Source: Pomphorhynchus laevis
Taxonomy: Eukaryota > Acanthocephala > Palaeacanthocephala > Echinorhynchida > Pomphorhynchidae
Direction: 5' to 3'
Assembly: GCA_012934845.2 (NCBI GenBank)
Contig: WNNJ02002991.1
Location: forward strand, 1 to 64,000
Length of the DNA stretch: 64,000 nucleotides
In this document: piece after piece, positions 9,769 to 47,585 of the stretch
Layout: every line of letters begins with the position of its first letter
Numbering within the stretch: the first letter of the stretch is position 1
The notes under the pieces: model-generated
Seen by the model: only the letters and a program-made list of their open reading frames with translations
Told to the model about the DNA's origin: nothing
Database searches by the model: none
Made by a program: the position numbers and the translations under genes

Positions 9769-12240
9769 ATTTTCTTTGCTTGAAGGCATCTGCCTGATGA
9801 GTTGGAATATAGGTTCTGTTAAGAACCTGATACAGTATTTCAGTCTCATTCAGGCCGATGTGCTTATTTTGCAAGAAGCGAGATCACCCGATCAATTGAA
9901 GATGTTTGGCAGAGAGATCAACGACTACGAAACTTTTGTGTCTGTGGAGGGTCTCAGAATGGAACTCTTTCTAGTGTCGTTGGTAAATAAGCGTTTTTCC
10001 GCGTCTTTACTATCGCATAACACTAGCGAAGGAGGTTCATTCCAACTTCTCCGTTTTTTAATTTCCAGACGCCCAGTTTATGTAGCAAATTGTTACATCA
10101 AGCCGGGTGCCTGGAGTTCGAAAAGGAAGAGGTGAGATATTTAGTCTATGCTGTTGAAGATATTCAATTTGGGTGCTCAGTTTTTAATAGCAGATTTTAA
10201 CGACTACGGAGGGTTTCGGGTGGGCAATATGATCGCACCAGCATGGGAGGTCATATGTCCCTCGGAAGGGACATTCATCCGTCGTCGGAATAAATATTGC
10301 TCCACATTGGATTTTGCAATACAAAATAAAAATACTAAATTCAAGATGAAATGGCAGCAGAATTTGCTGCCAGATTCTTTTGACGATGGACATAAACTTG
10401 TATGTTGGTCACGGAAGAAGGAACTAATTTTCAAGGTTATATTTCAACCTACACGAGCCGTTATACAAGCATTCAATAAAGCAATTAAGGAAGTAATGAT
10501 AAATTTAAATAATAAAATTAATTTTACCAATATCTTTAAAAGAAATTTAATGAGATTATAAATTTTAGTATTTAAATAATAATTCCATAATAAGTAATTA
10601 TTTCAATTTTTCGATTGTATAAATGTTTTATATGATTTTTTTTGATGAATTTTATAAAAAAAATAAAAAAAATCAAATAATTTATTAATTTTAAATAATG
10701 CCATTTTAAAAATGCAAATAAATTCTTAACGAATAAACAACCTCCGAACATCAAGTATATACTCAAGGCTCTTCATTTGAAACGGATTCTCTGGGGTTTA
10801 CGAACGGATGCGAATCCGTCATCTCAGAGAATCGCTCGAATGGCTCTGCTCAAGAATGACATTCAAGAGTTGGAGCAGAGGGTCGACGCTAAGAAGTTGC
10901 TGTCCTACAAGAATTTTTTAAAGGAATAGTGGCAAATTATTAGACGAAGCATCTTCCGTTCTTGGACGGCAGCGTCTTTGAAAACTCTAAGGGTTTTGAG
11001 TTTATACTTCATAGACTAAAAATAAAGCACCTAGCCAATGCTGAGGTATGGACTGAGAGGAAAATGATGAGAGTCCGGATGGAACTGTTGCTGTCGACCA
11101 TCGACACTTCACAAGAAGACATCACTGTCGACGACATTTTGTCTGCGTGGCCAGTCGTACCGAAGATTTCATCTAACGGAGCTTCGGCATAATCTGCTGC
11201 AACCAAATTGATCATCGATAACATTAGGACGGATATCGCTACCAAGATGCTAGGGGAACCTCAAGCAGCTTGGTGCGATATTACGGTCGGAAGGGTGGTG
11301 TTCCTTGCGAAGGAAAGATGAGTGTCGAATGCCAAAGACACAAGACCCATAACAATATCTATGGTATATGAGAGGGCTCTTGCTAGGAACCTTTCCCCAT
11401 TCTACGAGGATCGTGATATGTTGGGAGACCACATTCACGGTTTTCGTAGAGGAAGGAGAGCTGTAAAGGCAGTAAGGTTCATGCAAAGCTTTCTCACTGG
11501 CGACAGTCGACCTGCAGTCCTCTATTCGCTGGATGTGTCGGCAGCTTTCGACAACCTGGGCCATTATGCAATAATTACAACGTTGAACAGTGATGGAATA
11601 CCGAGTAATATGTTGCGTCGTGTCCTAGGCATTTTGAAAGAAAGAACTTTCTACTTGGATGATGACGGGGGTAAGTACTATCATATCAACAAAGGACTTC
11701 CCCAGGGCTCTCATCTGTCTCCTATGATTTATATGATAGTAACAAGGGGAGTTCTGAAGGGTCTTTTGGATAGGAACACTCACGCCATCATTTATGCGGA
11801 CGACATCTCGATTGCATTTATAAGAAACACTCTGTCGGATGCAAGGTTCGAAGGGCGTATGAAGTCTGCCATGGGGATTGTTGCTCATCGCTTAGCGAAG
11901 TTAGGTTTGTCTTTAAACCCAACGAAGAGCAACTTTATTCATTACAGATTTCGGCGTCCTGGAAAGCACACTCGTCTCCTTGATTATTTTCCAGGGAATC
12001 GAAAGCGTCGTGTGCGCATTCTGGGATCCGTCTTAAACCATGTTTGCATCATCGGTCAGATATGGCTAGGTGTTTTAAATTAGTTCGAAGACGTCTACGT
12101 ATATTTGAGAGAGCGAGACGATTAAATGTCAGTTTGGGTAGATGTATAATGCGTTTGTATTAAGCGGATTGTACTTTTACTCAAACAATCGCCCTCCAGA
12201 ACAACGCTATCAATTTTTAAAACGACTGTGCATCTTAATA
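9743..12240 (+). pseudogene. LINE D ORF2 (endonuclease and RT), broken
   Basis: The endonuclease part gives LMSWNIGS, DVLILQEAR, VANCYIKPG and IADFNDYGG (9743-10240), then DDGHKLVCW near 10385. The RT part (11322-12083) gives DTRPITISMVYERALAR, HGFRRGRRAVKAV, LYSLDVSAAFDNLG, GLPQGSHLSPMIY, AIIYADDISIAF and LSLNPTKSN. Several frameshifts and stops separate these blocks. ORF1 and ORF2 overlap by a few codons around 9743-9768. Confidence 0.75.
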
Positions 12241-12260
12241 AATAAATTTTTCTTGAATGA

Positions 12261-13860
12261 AATAGAAATTAAAAATAAATTATATATGTTTTATTTTACA
12301 TTAGAAAAATTAAGGCTTTTGAATAATTTTTATTTTTGTTCTTGTACTGGATTGATTTTTTTTCTTATTTTTGAAAGTGTGTGGATTTATTATTCTTATT
12401 AGTTCATATGCGCTTGACCTCAAGTGCTTCTAATACCGGACAAGTATCTCAATCGAATCCTGAAGAAAAGAATAAAAAGAAAGCTAGACCCCATATTTGG
12501 TGGGAGTCGAGAAGAAAAAATGTGGAGAAAAAGAAGAAGAAATATGTATATAAAGATTTGTTGTTTTTTGCTTTAATAAATCATCAATTATATAATATAA
12601 AAAACATTATAATTTTCTGAAGATGCTAGCAGAAGTTAGCGAAATATCAAAAAAACCTCTTATCTTTGATCCAGCTCCAATAATTATTTATCAATAATGG
12701 GTAATTATCAACATTTAAAAAAGTGTTTGTTAGTCATTAATTTAATATAAACGCAAAAAAATATTTGTTTAAATTGCTTTAACTACATTAAAATCATCAA
12801 TTAATGAAAATTTTTCGTTCGCATTTCACTTAGCAGCTTTGCACTGTCGTATAAGAACAAGGCAAACCTACTTGGAAACCATTAAAATTTGAATATGTAA
12901 GGCGATATCTGGTTTTCGATTTTATTAAATGCGAGGTAAAAAATAAAAATTCATGTAAATATGTGGAGCCAAAATAGGACTCAATTCTATAGACCCCTTA
13001 TTTAAAAGTGAATTTTTTAGACTAGTCATATTAAAATATTCCCATGTTGTCCGTTTGCTTGTAAAACAATAACAATGAAAATATCCCGAATATCATTGTC
13101 GATTCTCCAAGTTTCTTCTTTAAGAGTTTCACCGATTGAATTGACATTTAATTTTTTATATAAAATGCAGCAACTGGTTCGATAATAGAAATTTGTGCAA
13201 ATCTGCTTTCAAATTGTTTATAAGGATTCTTTAAGGATCTATTGAATAGTTTAAAATCTAAAAATCTTTCTTTAACCTTTTTTATGTGGGAAGATAAATA
13301 TACCATTATGTAAACACCAGTTTTGTTTGGTATTTCAAAATTTATTAGCTTCCAAATTATCAAGTAAATACTTTTAGCATTTAATGTGCAATAATTGAAA
13401 GGTTGCAAAAGTTATTTTCCCTAATAACAGCCCGATTAGTCAATGAATAACAAATAAAAAATAAAATTTAAAAAAGTCAAAATAAATTTAAAAATTTCTA
13501 CAGAAGAACACAATCGACATTTTGTAAACATGTGTTGACATTAAGGGATGTTTCAGCAACCGTTTTCAGCAATGAATCCCGTATTAGATAATATATAAAG
13601 TCATAAATATAAAAAAATTTCAATGTTTAACGACCATGTAAATGTTTTCAATATAGCGACATCCGCGTTTAGTTCACATACAAATTATTTGTTGTTCTAC
13701 ACTCGTCATTAACTGACACCATACTTAATTCGTCCATATCTATGATAAACGATTAAGCTGGGTGTAAGTGTCGTAAATTTAGACGGCAGATGTTCGGTCA
13801 AACTAAATATTTGCTCAACTATATACTTTGAGCAAAGCTCGTAAATAAATTTATATCATT
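12261..13860. other. AT-rich spacer, no gene seen
   Basis: The first 300 bases may be the 3' tail of LINE D; a short Lys-rich frame lies at 12400-12560. The rest is AT-rich with no motif I recognise. Short ORFs here show no coding character. Confidence 0.5.
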
Positions 13861-13874
13861 TCGAGTAGTGAGAC

Positions 13875-13880
13875 TATAAA
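13875..13880 (+). promoter_or_regulatory. TATA box of the micro-exon gene
   Basis: TATAAA stands 54-59 bases before the start codon, which would put transcription start near 13905-13912 and give a leader of about 25 nt. The start codon has good context (caggcaATGG). Confidence 0.5.
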
Positions 13881-13933
13881 TGTTTAAATCCGATAACCAT
13901 AAGTGAAACCGAGATACTCCTGATACACAGGCA

Positions 13934-39572
<25,639 letters not shown>

Positions 39573-40000
39573 GAATATTCATTAGAAACGACATTATTAA
39601 TCATGATATAAACTTTAATTGTTGAAAAATAAGCTACTATGTCATTCAACTTTACATAATTTATTTTCATTAAGCAATTGTGAACCTAGAAAAGACAAAA
39701 CATAAATATGCAAGACGGAAATCACAAATAAGATTATAATTAAATTTATTAATTATAATGTAATTCAGGTTTATAAGGAAGGTAATATGAAGTGTCGCAG
39801 CTTCTTGAAGATGCGAAATAATGATGTACAAATTTCTAAATGGAGAAAATTCCACAAAAGTGATGAGGTCACATGATATGTGCCGAGACAAAAAGTGTGG
39901 TATCTAAAAAAGGTTAAGAGATCTGTATAGCTAGACTGGAAGTGTTTGAAAACTAGATAAGCGATGAATCGCTAAGAAAGTCAAAGAAAAATAATTGAAA
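39573..40000. other. 3' flank of the micro-exon gene
   Basis: AT-rich. No AATAAA found within 170 bases of the stop; a variant attaaa lies near 39738. The poly(A) site cannot be fixed. Confidence 0.4.
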
Positions 40001-40043
40001 GGTTATTTGCAATGGAAACGCCAAAGTCAATTGATCGACAGCG

Positions 40044-40068
40044 GGGAGCGGTTTGTAGAACCGCTCCC
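40044..40068. other. GC-rich perfect hairpin
   Basis: gggagcggtt and aaccgctccc form a 10-bp stem with a 5-nt loop. Partly complementary flanks (gatcgacagc/gcggtcgac) extend it. Stands out in AT-rich DNA. Confidence 0.7.
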
Positions 40069-40502
40069 GGCGGTCGACTGATTTCTTTTTTACCAAACGA
40101 AATCAATTGATTCTTCTTTACGAGAAATCAATAATACAATGAATTTCTTAAAGTTAATGGTCATTTAAATAAAATTAAGATATCAATACATGGTAACAAC
40201 GCATTTTCTATCGTAAGACTTATCAATGTCCGGATCTCAATGTCCGATCACGAGTTAATAATTTTGAGATATATTGCAATAGAATTATGTTTCTTTCAAG
40301 ATTAATCTTGTTGTAAAGAAATAAAATATGAGATGCGATCCATAACCTAACAAAACTCGAAGTTTTGTTACTCAAACATTTCCAGCACGAAATTAGTGCA
40401 TCCTTACTAAAAAGACAAATAAAGAAATCTTTCCATTTATTTATTGAAAATAAATTGCTGAGATTGAAACTTAGGCTCAATCGCAACGGACTGTTAAAGT
40501 AG

Positions 40503-40735
40503 CAAGATCAACTTAGTTGATCAGCTTTTGACTAAGAAAATAAAGTCATTCAGAGAAACATGACTGTCTTAGTTGTTCCAAGCACAACCTAGAACAATGA
40601 CCTGTGTGGTATATGTGCTAAACATACAAGTTAGTTGACCAGCATTCAATTAAGAAAATAAAGCCATCCAGAGAACCATGGTTTTTTAATTGTTCTGAGC
40701 ACAGCCAAGAACAACGACCCGTATGGGCCAGACGA
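40503..40735. repeat. Direct repeat of about 105 bp, two copies
   Basis: 40503-40610 and 40625-40735 share agttga.cagc.tt, taagaaaataaag and aacaa.gacc strings, about 75% identity. Lies at the 3' end of the minus-strand LINE next to it and may be duplicated LINE tail. Confidence 0.65.
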
Positions 40736-42980
40736 GTCGGGTAAGATGTGTGGATTGTGGTCCTAGCGAAGGAGACGTATGAGCATTCAAACGGCACTGT
40801 TGATGATGTGTTGTAGGGGTAAGATTATGGGTTTTGGAGAATTCGTAAAAAGGCTGAGGCAGTAATCGATTTAAAGGAAGAGAAGCAATAAAAGTAGATA
40901 CATACAAGAACGGAAGTCGATAAGGGGGAGGATACGTCGGATGTCACCGAGAATTAAGTTAGACGAGCGAACCTTGTCACGGAAGAAGGGTTTAAGAAAT
41001 AGGTGATCATCGAAATGGAAGCCTAAGAAAGTGATATTATGGACTTTGGGGATGATTGATCAGGCAAAAGATACAGGGGAGGATATATGTAAGGTTAACG
41101 TGGTATAATCCACATTATTTTGGACTTGTCAGGGTTTAGAACGAAATGAAGATTGGAAAGACGTCTGGAGGCAGAAATTGCGATATAGTGTATGCGATGG
41201 GCTGGTGCATGAGTATAGACAAGTGTCATCGGTGTATTGCATTGCGTTAAAAGAATAAGGTTTGGTAAATGGAAATATATCGCCAAGCAGAGGAGAAAAA
41301 AGCAGGGGACCAAGGACTACACTTTGTGAGACCCCGCTTAAAATAGGGATAGGATGGGAGGATTATGAATTAGAACAGACGCGAAAGGAACGGTCGGATA
41401 TATATGAGGCAAACCATGCTATGGAGGAGGAAGAAAAGCTGTAATCATAACGAAGGTGAGGCAGGAGGATGAAGTGGTCGACAGTGTTAAATGCGAAGGA
41501 GAGGTCGAGGGATATGATAACACTATATAGAGCATTATCAAGAGAAATTAGTAGGTCGTTGTAAACTTTCATGCAGGTGATTGCGGTGGACAATTTAGAG
41601 TAGAAATGGGATTGGAAAAGAGGGTACAGATTGGATGAAGAGTGAAAACGTTAATCTGTATTAAGATGAGGAGTTCTAAGAGCTTAGAAAGAGTACGGAG
41701 GAGTGAAATGGGGCGATAGCTAGATGGAAGGGAGGGTTCTAGCGATTTTTTTCTTAAGGAGGGGACGAGCGATGGCGGATTTCCAATGTAAAGGGAAGAT
41801 AAGACCGCAGATGGACGAGTTAATGATGAGGAAAGGGGATATCTATGAACATAAATATCTAAGTATGGGGTAGACAGGGGATCGGCAGGTGATGTTTTGT
41901 TGGGCAAGGACATGAGGACAGATGAAACTTCGGCAGGTGAGAAAGAAAGAAGATGAAAGAGTTCCGTGAGGATGATGCGATGCGGGGAAGAGTGGAATGG
42001 GATGTAGACGGGTGTTTTAGAGAGCAACGTGGCTACTTTGGTTTTGAGAAATGACGAATATTGATTGGGATTGATGTTGCAAGACGAAGAAGAGTGAGCT
42101 AGGATTGAGTTGAAAGTATGTCAGAGAGACTTAGAGTTAAATGAAGTGATGATTTTATACTGCCAGAACGAGTTACAATGGACGTAGTAGGTTGAAATGA
42201 GACCGGCGAAAAGCAATATAGGTATCACGGAGAAACTGAGTGAGCGAGTGGATATCATGACTGAGAGAGCGTCGATAGATTTGAAAAGCATGACGGTCTA
42301 CGCATTGAGTGTAGCCATTATATGTCAAACAATGGGGCACGGTGCAAGCGAAGGTGACGGTGAGGCTTCAAGTGCAATATAACATCGATTGTGGATGCGA
42401 GTTTAGAGTCGAAAATAAAGGCGAGATCGTGATGAGAAGAGAATGTCATTGTGGGAGAAGATACAGACGATTTAAGTAAGGCAGAGCGGAGAACACGGAG
42501 ATCAAGATTTCTCCAAATGCTACGTATGCTAGTAGGCGTGTGACGCGGGGTGTGGTTCGAAGTGAGATCAATAGTGACGAGAAAGTACTCGGATAGACCA
42601 GAATTGGAGATGGACAGTGAAGTGTAGGTAGAAAACGATATGGGACAGTGAGAATGTCGAATGCCCCGACAAGGATATGTGTTGGGGTAGTGTAGATAGA
42701 TTTGTAGCCGTAGTCGGATAGAATGTTTATGAACCGGATGGAATCGGTGGAAGAGGGGATGAAGGACAAAGAACACTGGGACATGAGATAAGTGAGTTCG
42801 TTAAAAAAATAAGGCGGTAGAAGCTTATGAATCAAGACGGTATACAATGACGAGATCAAAAGTGATCGGGCTAGAAGAACGACATGAGCAACTCAAAATA
42901 GCAAGTACTGAAAGCGGGAGTGATTTTCAAAGAGCAAGAGCTGAAAAAGAGAATGTCGGGAACGCAGCGATATATAGGTA
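40686..42980 (-). mobile_element. LINE (CR1/Jockey type), decayed
   Basis: Minus strand, endonuclease to RT. Pieces: RFINILSDYGYKSIYTTPTHIL (about 42690-42750), LPNKTSPADPLST and LPSSYRPISLLRTLSKLLELL (41569-42027), SVIISLDLSFAFNTVDH (about 41500), HFVLNPDKSKIMW (about 41105-41140), then a C-terminal L.PLIDF stretch near 40900. Several frame changes. Dead. Confidence 0.65.
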
Positions 42981-43260
42981 TGGTGAGTGTCGTCTAGAAA
43001 CGGAGGTTGATGAACGACGGGGATCCTACAGTGATGAGACGAAAAGTGATGAGAGAGCAGAGTTGAATGCGGATGTGGATGGTGGGCCAGGCGAGTTGGG
43101 GAAAATGTGTGGATGAGAGTGGTCCAAGCAACAAAGATGATGGCGCAGTTGATGATGCGCTTTAGGGGTAGGATGATTGGCGAACAGACAGAGGCAGTAA
43201 TCGATTTCAGGGAAGAGAAGCGATGAAAGAAGAGACAGAGAAACGGATGACGTTCTAGAC
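42980..43260 (-). mobile_element. 3' end of a second copy of the same LINE
   Basis: 43100-43262 aligns with 40745-40925: shared gttgatgatg.g.t.taggggta and ggcagtaatcgattt.a.ggaagagaagc strings. The minus strand encodes FPEIDYCLCLF..., the RT C-terminal pattern. It abuts the 5' side of the copy at 40686-42980, so the two are head-to-tail. Confidence 0.55.
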
Positions 43261-43449
43261 AAATTTGCTCACGTGCGTGTATTTAACCATCATAAGAGGT
43301 CTGATGATGGACACCAGTGAATGTTGCTTCGCATTGTGTCTGTGGAGAATCCATTAATGTTTTACATTCACTCTTATGCAAAATAAGGGTCTAACAATTG
43401 TTCAACATAACATCATCAGAGATGTATTAGCCGCCACGATAAAAAGCGT

Positions 43450-43960
43450 ATGTGATAATGTCTGCATTGAGCCCGTTCTGGCCCTGTAATGGATGAAAGT
43501 GTCTTATCAGCAACCACGTGCATGGATATGAATGCTCGTTTTGATATAGCATGCACAGGAATCTTTGGCAATAGATGGGAGCGGTCCTTAATGGACGTTT
43601 CAATATTTAATGTATTTGCTCCATCGTATGCTCAGAGAGTCCCTTCAAATGTTTACGCTTTTCATGAGAATCGGAAGAGAGCGAAGTATGTGGATAGATT
43701 ATCCATTATTGAAAGTGGTACATTCATCCACCTTATCTTCTCAGTTTTCGGTGGCGCAGGGAAGTCAGCCAGCGGACTGCTGAAAAAAGTTGCTGCATAG
43801 ATGTCTAACTCTAATTTGCAATCGTACGCGGATAACATTACAAGCATACGTAAGACGATTTCCGTTGCCCATATCAAAACAAATTCTGCGTGCTTCAGAA
43901 AGAATACGACTGAAGCAAAGACATCGAACAATACAATAAAATAATTATGTATAAAGGCCC
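43450..43960 (+). pseudogene. RT-element C-terminal domain, divergent copy
   Basis: The + strand frame 43489-43800 (MDVSIFNVFAPSYA, IFSVFGGAGKSASGLLKK) aligns with the C-terminal domain of the minus-strand element at 44935-45807 (MNVSIFNPFARLYV, MSALGGLGADASKVIKR). It continues past a stop to about 43950. Opposite orientation and much diverged: a related subfamily. Confidence 0.6.
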
Positions 43961-44058
43961 ATTTGCGGGAACCTAAAATTGTAAATATTTTAAGAATAAA
44001 TATTATATTTAAAAAAATAATATTATTATATAATAATATTATATAATGGGACAATTAT

Positions 44059-44546
44059 TTATTACAGGAAAGAAAAGAAAAGTAAAAAAATCAATCAGCG
44101 TAAAAAAACAATCTATCACGCAGGGCTAGACTCAATTAGATAAAATACAGCCATTGTACGATGGCGAGCGGATTTAATGATATTCCTTCCGGGCGATGAA
44201 AGGCAGATCTTGATCCTCTAATGCATCTTGATACAATTCTTGCAAGACGGACGCCTATTTATGAACGCAATATTGAAATAACGTCTGAATATCTTGTCTC
44301 CTTTATTACAAGAAAGAAAAGAAAAGAAAAAAAATCAATCAGCGTAAAAAAACAATCTATCACGCAGGGCTAGACTCAATTAGATAAAATACAGCCATTG
44401 TACGATGGCGAGCGGATTTAATGATATTCCTTCCGGGCGATGAAAGGCAGATCTTGATCCTCTAATGCATCTTGATACCATTCTTGCAAGACGGACGCCT
44501 ATTTTTGAACGCAATATTGAAATAACGTCTGAATATCTTGTCTCTC
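44059..44546. repeat. 244-bp tandem duplication
   Basis: The string tcaatcagcgtaaaaaaaca occurs at about 44091 and 44335, and the following bases are almost identical for the whole 244-bp unit. The second unit overlaps the outer edge of the inverted-repeat arm. Confidence 0.9.
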
Positions 44547-44649
44547 TTCTCTCTGACTTAAGTCTTGCAATCCGTTTTAGGAGACTCAGTTTGTTTGCCA
44601 GCGCCACCAGAGTTTGAAAGTATGGCAGGAATGAAGAATGCCCGTTCGA

Positions 44650-44790
44650 CTATATAATATTATTCGACTATATAATATTATTCGACTATATAATATTATT
44701 CGACTATATAATATTATTCGACTATATAATATTATTCGACTATATAATATTATTCGACTATATAATATTATATAATATTATAATATTATA
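44650..44790. repeat. 18-bp tandem repeat
   Basis: The unit ttcgactatataatatta is repeated about seven times. The inverted counterpart is at about 63700-63840. Confidence 0.9.
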
Positions 44791-44934
44791 TAATAATATT
44801 TTTTAATAATAATTTTTATTTCTTGAGAAAAGATAACAGAATCAGGGTTCCCGCAAATAGGCCCAAAATACAAATGCTTGAATTCAAAGTCATTAAACCC
44901 TCGGATCTACCGACTTAGACATCCGTTCATGAGT

Positions 44935-47480
44935 TCAGTTTCCAAAGCACCACGAATTTGCTCGCACAAGTCTGATTCCAATACATTTTCTGAACTGCGC
45001 AACGCACTCAGAATATGCCTGGTTGTTGCTCCTAGAAGCTATCTTCGCCGCCCTTTTAATTACTTTGCTTGCATCAGCTCCGAGTCCTCCTAATGCTGAC
45101 ATAATGACCGGCAGAAATATTGCTCGTTTAATCTTTGTTACTCGTTTCGAGTACTTTGAGATCTTCCTCAGTGCATGGCATCCAAACGCAGCATCAACGG
45201 ACCTCAGCACATACAACCTTGCAAATGGGTTGAATATCGATACGTTCATCAAGGACCACTCAGTCTGTATGCCGAAAAGACCTTGGAAACTTATGTCCAA
45301 TTTCGCGTGTATATCCCTCGATGTAGCCTGACACGAAAATACAATGTTTGAGTCCACCGGTGTCAGCGTAGGCTCAATTTCTGGTTTCGTAGTTACATCA
45401 GCTAGAATTAGTGCAACTGTGTATCTCACCACATTTTGTCGGATAATCGTTTTACCACTCGTCTTGCACGATAGAGTGTGTTGAACAGAGTTCAAGTCGC
45501 CACATTTACATTTCTCAGGGGCTTGCAATAATGCTGTGTTATATCTTGTCGCAATGCCGTCGCAAAATTCTCTATTACTCAAGCGAAAATCGTGATACTC
45601 AGACAGTAGAATGTTGAGGCAACTTGAAGCATCCTTCACCGTAGCGTGTTCAAGCGCAATCTTTCTGTAAGGATCGCATTCTTCAGAAATTGCTTGAAAG
45701 ACTTTCTTCAGGTCGAGCTGTCTCATACGCCTTATTTTCTCCGACGCAGTCTGCAAACAAGTCGCAAGCGAGTCCGAATCCTCAGACGAGTCAAGAGCCT
45801 GGCACATTATAGCAGAGTATTGCCACTATTTTACCAAGGTTACACAGGGGTTCGCAATTCCCAAACCTCCAAACCGCAATGGGAGGCTTAGAATTCTATA
45901 CATAAGATCGGACGGTTGCTCGACGATTAACTTATCAACCATGTTCTTTCTTATTGCTCTCTCAAGAAGGGCAAACTATTCGGGATCACACGGGCATGCC
46001 CGTTGTATATGTCTCCATTTTTGCTGTACGCAGTTCGTAAGCAACCAGTAAGACACTTGCATAGACATTGCAGCTACCTCGCTCAACCGCTCTATCAGAG
46101 CTATCCATTTTTGAATCATTAGCTTAATATGTTCCTCCTCATATGCTTGAAAACCGATTGGGCACCCGAGTATAATTAGTCCGTCAGTGTGAATCGGGAT
46201 ACCGTGCGATTCGAAAGGTTGGCACTTTTCTATCTCGGCCGGACCCGCTAAAACTTTACATTTCATCGTGTTTACGTAGATCCCATAAAACTGTCCAATA
46301 CTTTTCATGGATTCGAAGAATTTAAAAAGATCTGGCGTTCCCACGCACGTAACATCGTCTGCATACCATAGTTGCTGTACACGGGGGTGCAGTCCCTTCA
46401 TCGAAACAGATTTTTTCCATGTTGTGAAAACTGAGCTTGCGGTTTATGACATTGAACGCGTTTTTCGCATCAATGGTCAAGATGCACTTTCCCAACCCAC
46501 TACGTAGGGCTTATCTTGCTGTCCGAACAATGTATTCCATTCCTGCTTGTTGTCCTGCATATAATTGTGTGTTTCCGGCGACTGACTTAATCTGGGGCGA
46601 TATTACCGTCGAAACTGCCTTCGCTATGATCCTCCAATACACCTTTCCAATACCGATCGATCTGACTCCCGTATTTTTACTGAGGGCAATCAACCTGCAC
46701 GCTACTAAGGCACTTGTGGGTGCCTCTCTAAACTGGAACACACTCTAGTCTTTTTGACAAGGAAGCGAGGGCCGTAGCAAGACGAAATGAATCTCTATCA
46801 AAGCCGCTCACAAATACTTGCCATCCAGAAGCATCTACCCCAGACGGCCCGGCCGCTCCACGAGTCCGAGCTGCACAAGATAGTCTTCCGTCAATCTGCT
46901 CAAAGAGAGAATGATGAAACTCTGCACTGCCGTATTATTCTCTGTCAAGTATTACTGACTTATCAATTTCAGCGCCCGGAGGATGTTTCAATTCTAGAAT
47001 CTGTTTAACCGAGATACCATCCATTATTGTGGAAGAGTGCAAAAAAATAGCATCGTAATTATCGTTTATGACTTTCACTGCTGCACTTACCTTACCAGAT
47101 TGAAATAGTCTTAGACACAAGTTATGCCAGTCAGAGTCATTTTTTTTGATGCCGTAGCCGATCAATATTATTTTGTATGCACATACCTTCTTGTATCAAA
47201 TCGTGATAGTTGCGACTTTCCCATAAAGCTAACCGGCGCGACAAAATCCTTCTATTCAAACAGGTTTTGTTCGCAACAACCTTCTGAAGGCAGCTTTGGC
47301 ACAGAATTGCTGCTCTCATCATATAGAACCATCATCATCCGTTGTCGCAAGTTCGAACAAGGAAGCCAGCTCGTTAAGAAATTTCCTACTCTCGTTGCAC
47401 CGTGGTAGGCGAAACAAATTGGGACGCCATTTGATGACTTGCAGGTAGATTGCTTTTATCGAGTCCTCGGCACACACATT
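44935..47480 (-). pseudogene. RT element in left arm (RT plus CCHC/nuclease-like end)
   Basis: In order along the minus strand: an N-terminal part (47480-46935), RT fingers (VACRLIALSKNTGVRSIGIG, 46511-46741), a palm piece with WYADDVTCVG (45976-46401), a thumb with SLPLRFGGLGI, then a 290-codon C-terminal frame (44935-45807). That frame holds a CKCGDLNSVQHTLSC zinc-type motif and a domain with IFNPFARLYV and ALGGLGADASKVIKRAAK. This belongs to a family of animal RTs with a C-terminal CCHC plus nuclease-like region. No APE domain is fused in frame. Palm segments between fingers and YADD are missing, so the copy is dead. Confidence 0.65.
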
Positions 47481-47585
47481 GAGGCAAGGCGTGACTGCCT
47501 TGTGTGATTCCTTCGCAATGGTCCAGATTGGTTCCGGTGATTGCGATTGCGTTTGATTGCGTTGATTGCGTTTATTGCGTTTGAC

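Larger units (their letters stand above)
8500..12260 (+). mobile_element. LINE copy D, a second Jockey-like family, decayed
   Basis: A two-ORF LINE in the same orientation as A-C. ORF1 (8844-9768) has three zinc knuckles and a coiled coil. ORF2 (from about 9743) has endonuclease and RT motifs. The C-terminal PPEQRYQFLKRL matches PPEQRLRFLKLL of the A/B/C family, so the two families are related. An AT-rich stretch at 10500-10750 interrupts the region between endonuclease and RT. Ends are approximate. Confidence 0.75.

Noticed and set aside
1-12260. True telomeric array
   Set aside because: No TTAGG or other telomere repeat is present, and host sequence with a gene follows directly; only the arrangement is similar.
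13148-13408. 86-codon minus-strand frame upstream of the gene
   Set aside because: AT-driven composition, no motif, no regulatory context.
41262-43116. + strand frames at 41262, 42197 and 42847
   Set aside because: Shadows of the minus-strand LINE, whose RT and endonuclease motifs are on the other strand.
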